Positions 6,022 to 6,107 of a stretch of DNA of 6,107 nucleotides are shown here, in pieces. Position 1 is the stretch's first letter. Each line of letters starts with the position of its first letter. This DNA comes from Nitratifractor sp. Its GTDB lineage: Bacteria > Campylobacterota > Campylobacteria > Campylobacterales > Sulfurovaceae. The notes below the pieces were generated by a model that saw only the letters and a list, made by a program, of their open reading frames with translations, was not told the origin of the DNA and did no database searches. The DNA lies in assembly GCA_024762845.1 (NCBI GenBank), contig JANTGQ010000092.1, positions 1 through 6,107 on the forward strand. Direction: 5' to 3'. The translations under genes and the position numbers were made by a program.

Positions 6022-6107
6022 TGGTACCTCGGGCCGGACTCGAACCGGCACGAGCAGAGCCCACCAGATTTTGAATCTAGCGTGTCTACCAATTCCACCA
6101 CCGAGGC
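6022..6107 (-). tRNA. tRNA-Leu, anticodon CAA
   Basis: This is a complete class II tRNA of 86 nt with an encoded CCA. The acceptor stem is GCCTCGG/CCGAGGT, with a G·U first pair and discriminator A. The D-stem is GTG/CAC with loop GAATTGGTAGA. The anticodon stem is CTAGA/TCTGG with loop TTCAAAA, placing anticodon CAA at 6073-6071 (reads UUG). A long variable arm (GGGC/GCTC stem) is characteristic of leucine tRNAs. The T-arm is GCCGG-TTCGAGT-CCGGC. The 5' end coincides with the window edge, so its promoter is outside. No convincing terminator follows it, so read-through into ubiX is possible. Confidence 0.96.

Noticed and set aside
1..6107. Search for CRISPR repeats, insertion sequences, transposase or integrase genes, attachment sites next to the tRNA, and defence genes
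   Set aside because: No array of regular repeats, terminal inverted repeats, mobile-element gene or duplicated tRNA 3' end was seen. The window is ordinary chromosome.

Overview
The window is an AT-rich stretch in which every supported gene lies on the minus strand. It looks like part of a Campylobacterota (epsilonproteobacterial) chromosome. The reasons are the protein sequences and the order ubiX-coaD-tmk-hisS. I recall this order from Campylobacter jejuni (Cj0768c to Cj0765c), and the ubiX-coaD-tmk part also from Helicobacter pylori (HP1476 to HP1474). A Sulfurovum- or Sulfurimonas-like organism is plausible, but the genus cannot be fixed from this window.

In transcription order (right to left) the layout is as follows. 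A complete tRNA-Leu(CAA) sits at 6107-6022. A 229-bp non-coding stretch follows, with phased short repeats and overlapping inverted repeats. Then comes a tight run of four genes: ubiX (flavin prenyltransferase), coaD (phosphopantetheine adenylyltransferase), tmk (thymidylate kinase) and hisS (histidyl-tRNA synthetase). A class I aminotransferase of the aspartate aminotransferase Ib type follows 36 bp after hisS. After a 217-bp gap come two tandem, diverged polyphosphate kinase 2 genes, the second cut by the left window edge.

ubiX, coaD and tmk are separated by 5 bp or less and should be co-transcribed and probably translationally coupled. hisS and the aminotransferase each have a TATAAT-like box in a short gap, so they may also have their own promoters. 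The ppk2 pair has a separate leader with a recognisable -35/-10 pair and is probably its own two-gene operon. The content is mostly housekeeping: cofactor synthesis (prenyl-FMN, CoA), dTTP synthesis, tRNA charging, amino-acid nitrogen transfer and polyphosphate-driven nucleotide phosphorylation.

I see no mobile element, CRISPR array or defence system. The points most worth a second look are the leader of ubiX, where a tRNA gene and a structured segment occupy the place in which C. jejuni and H. pylori carry flgA, and the tandem ppk2 pair.
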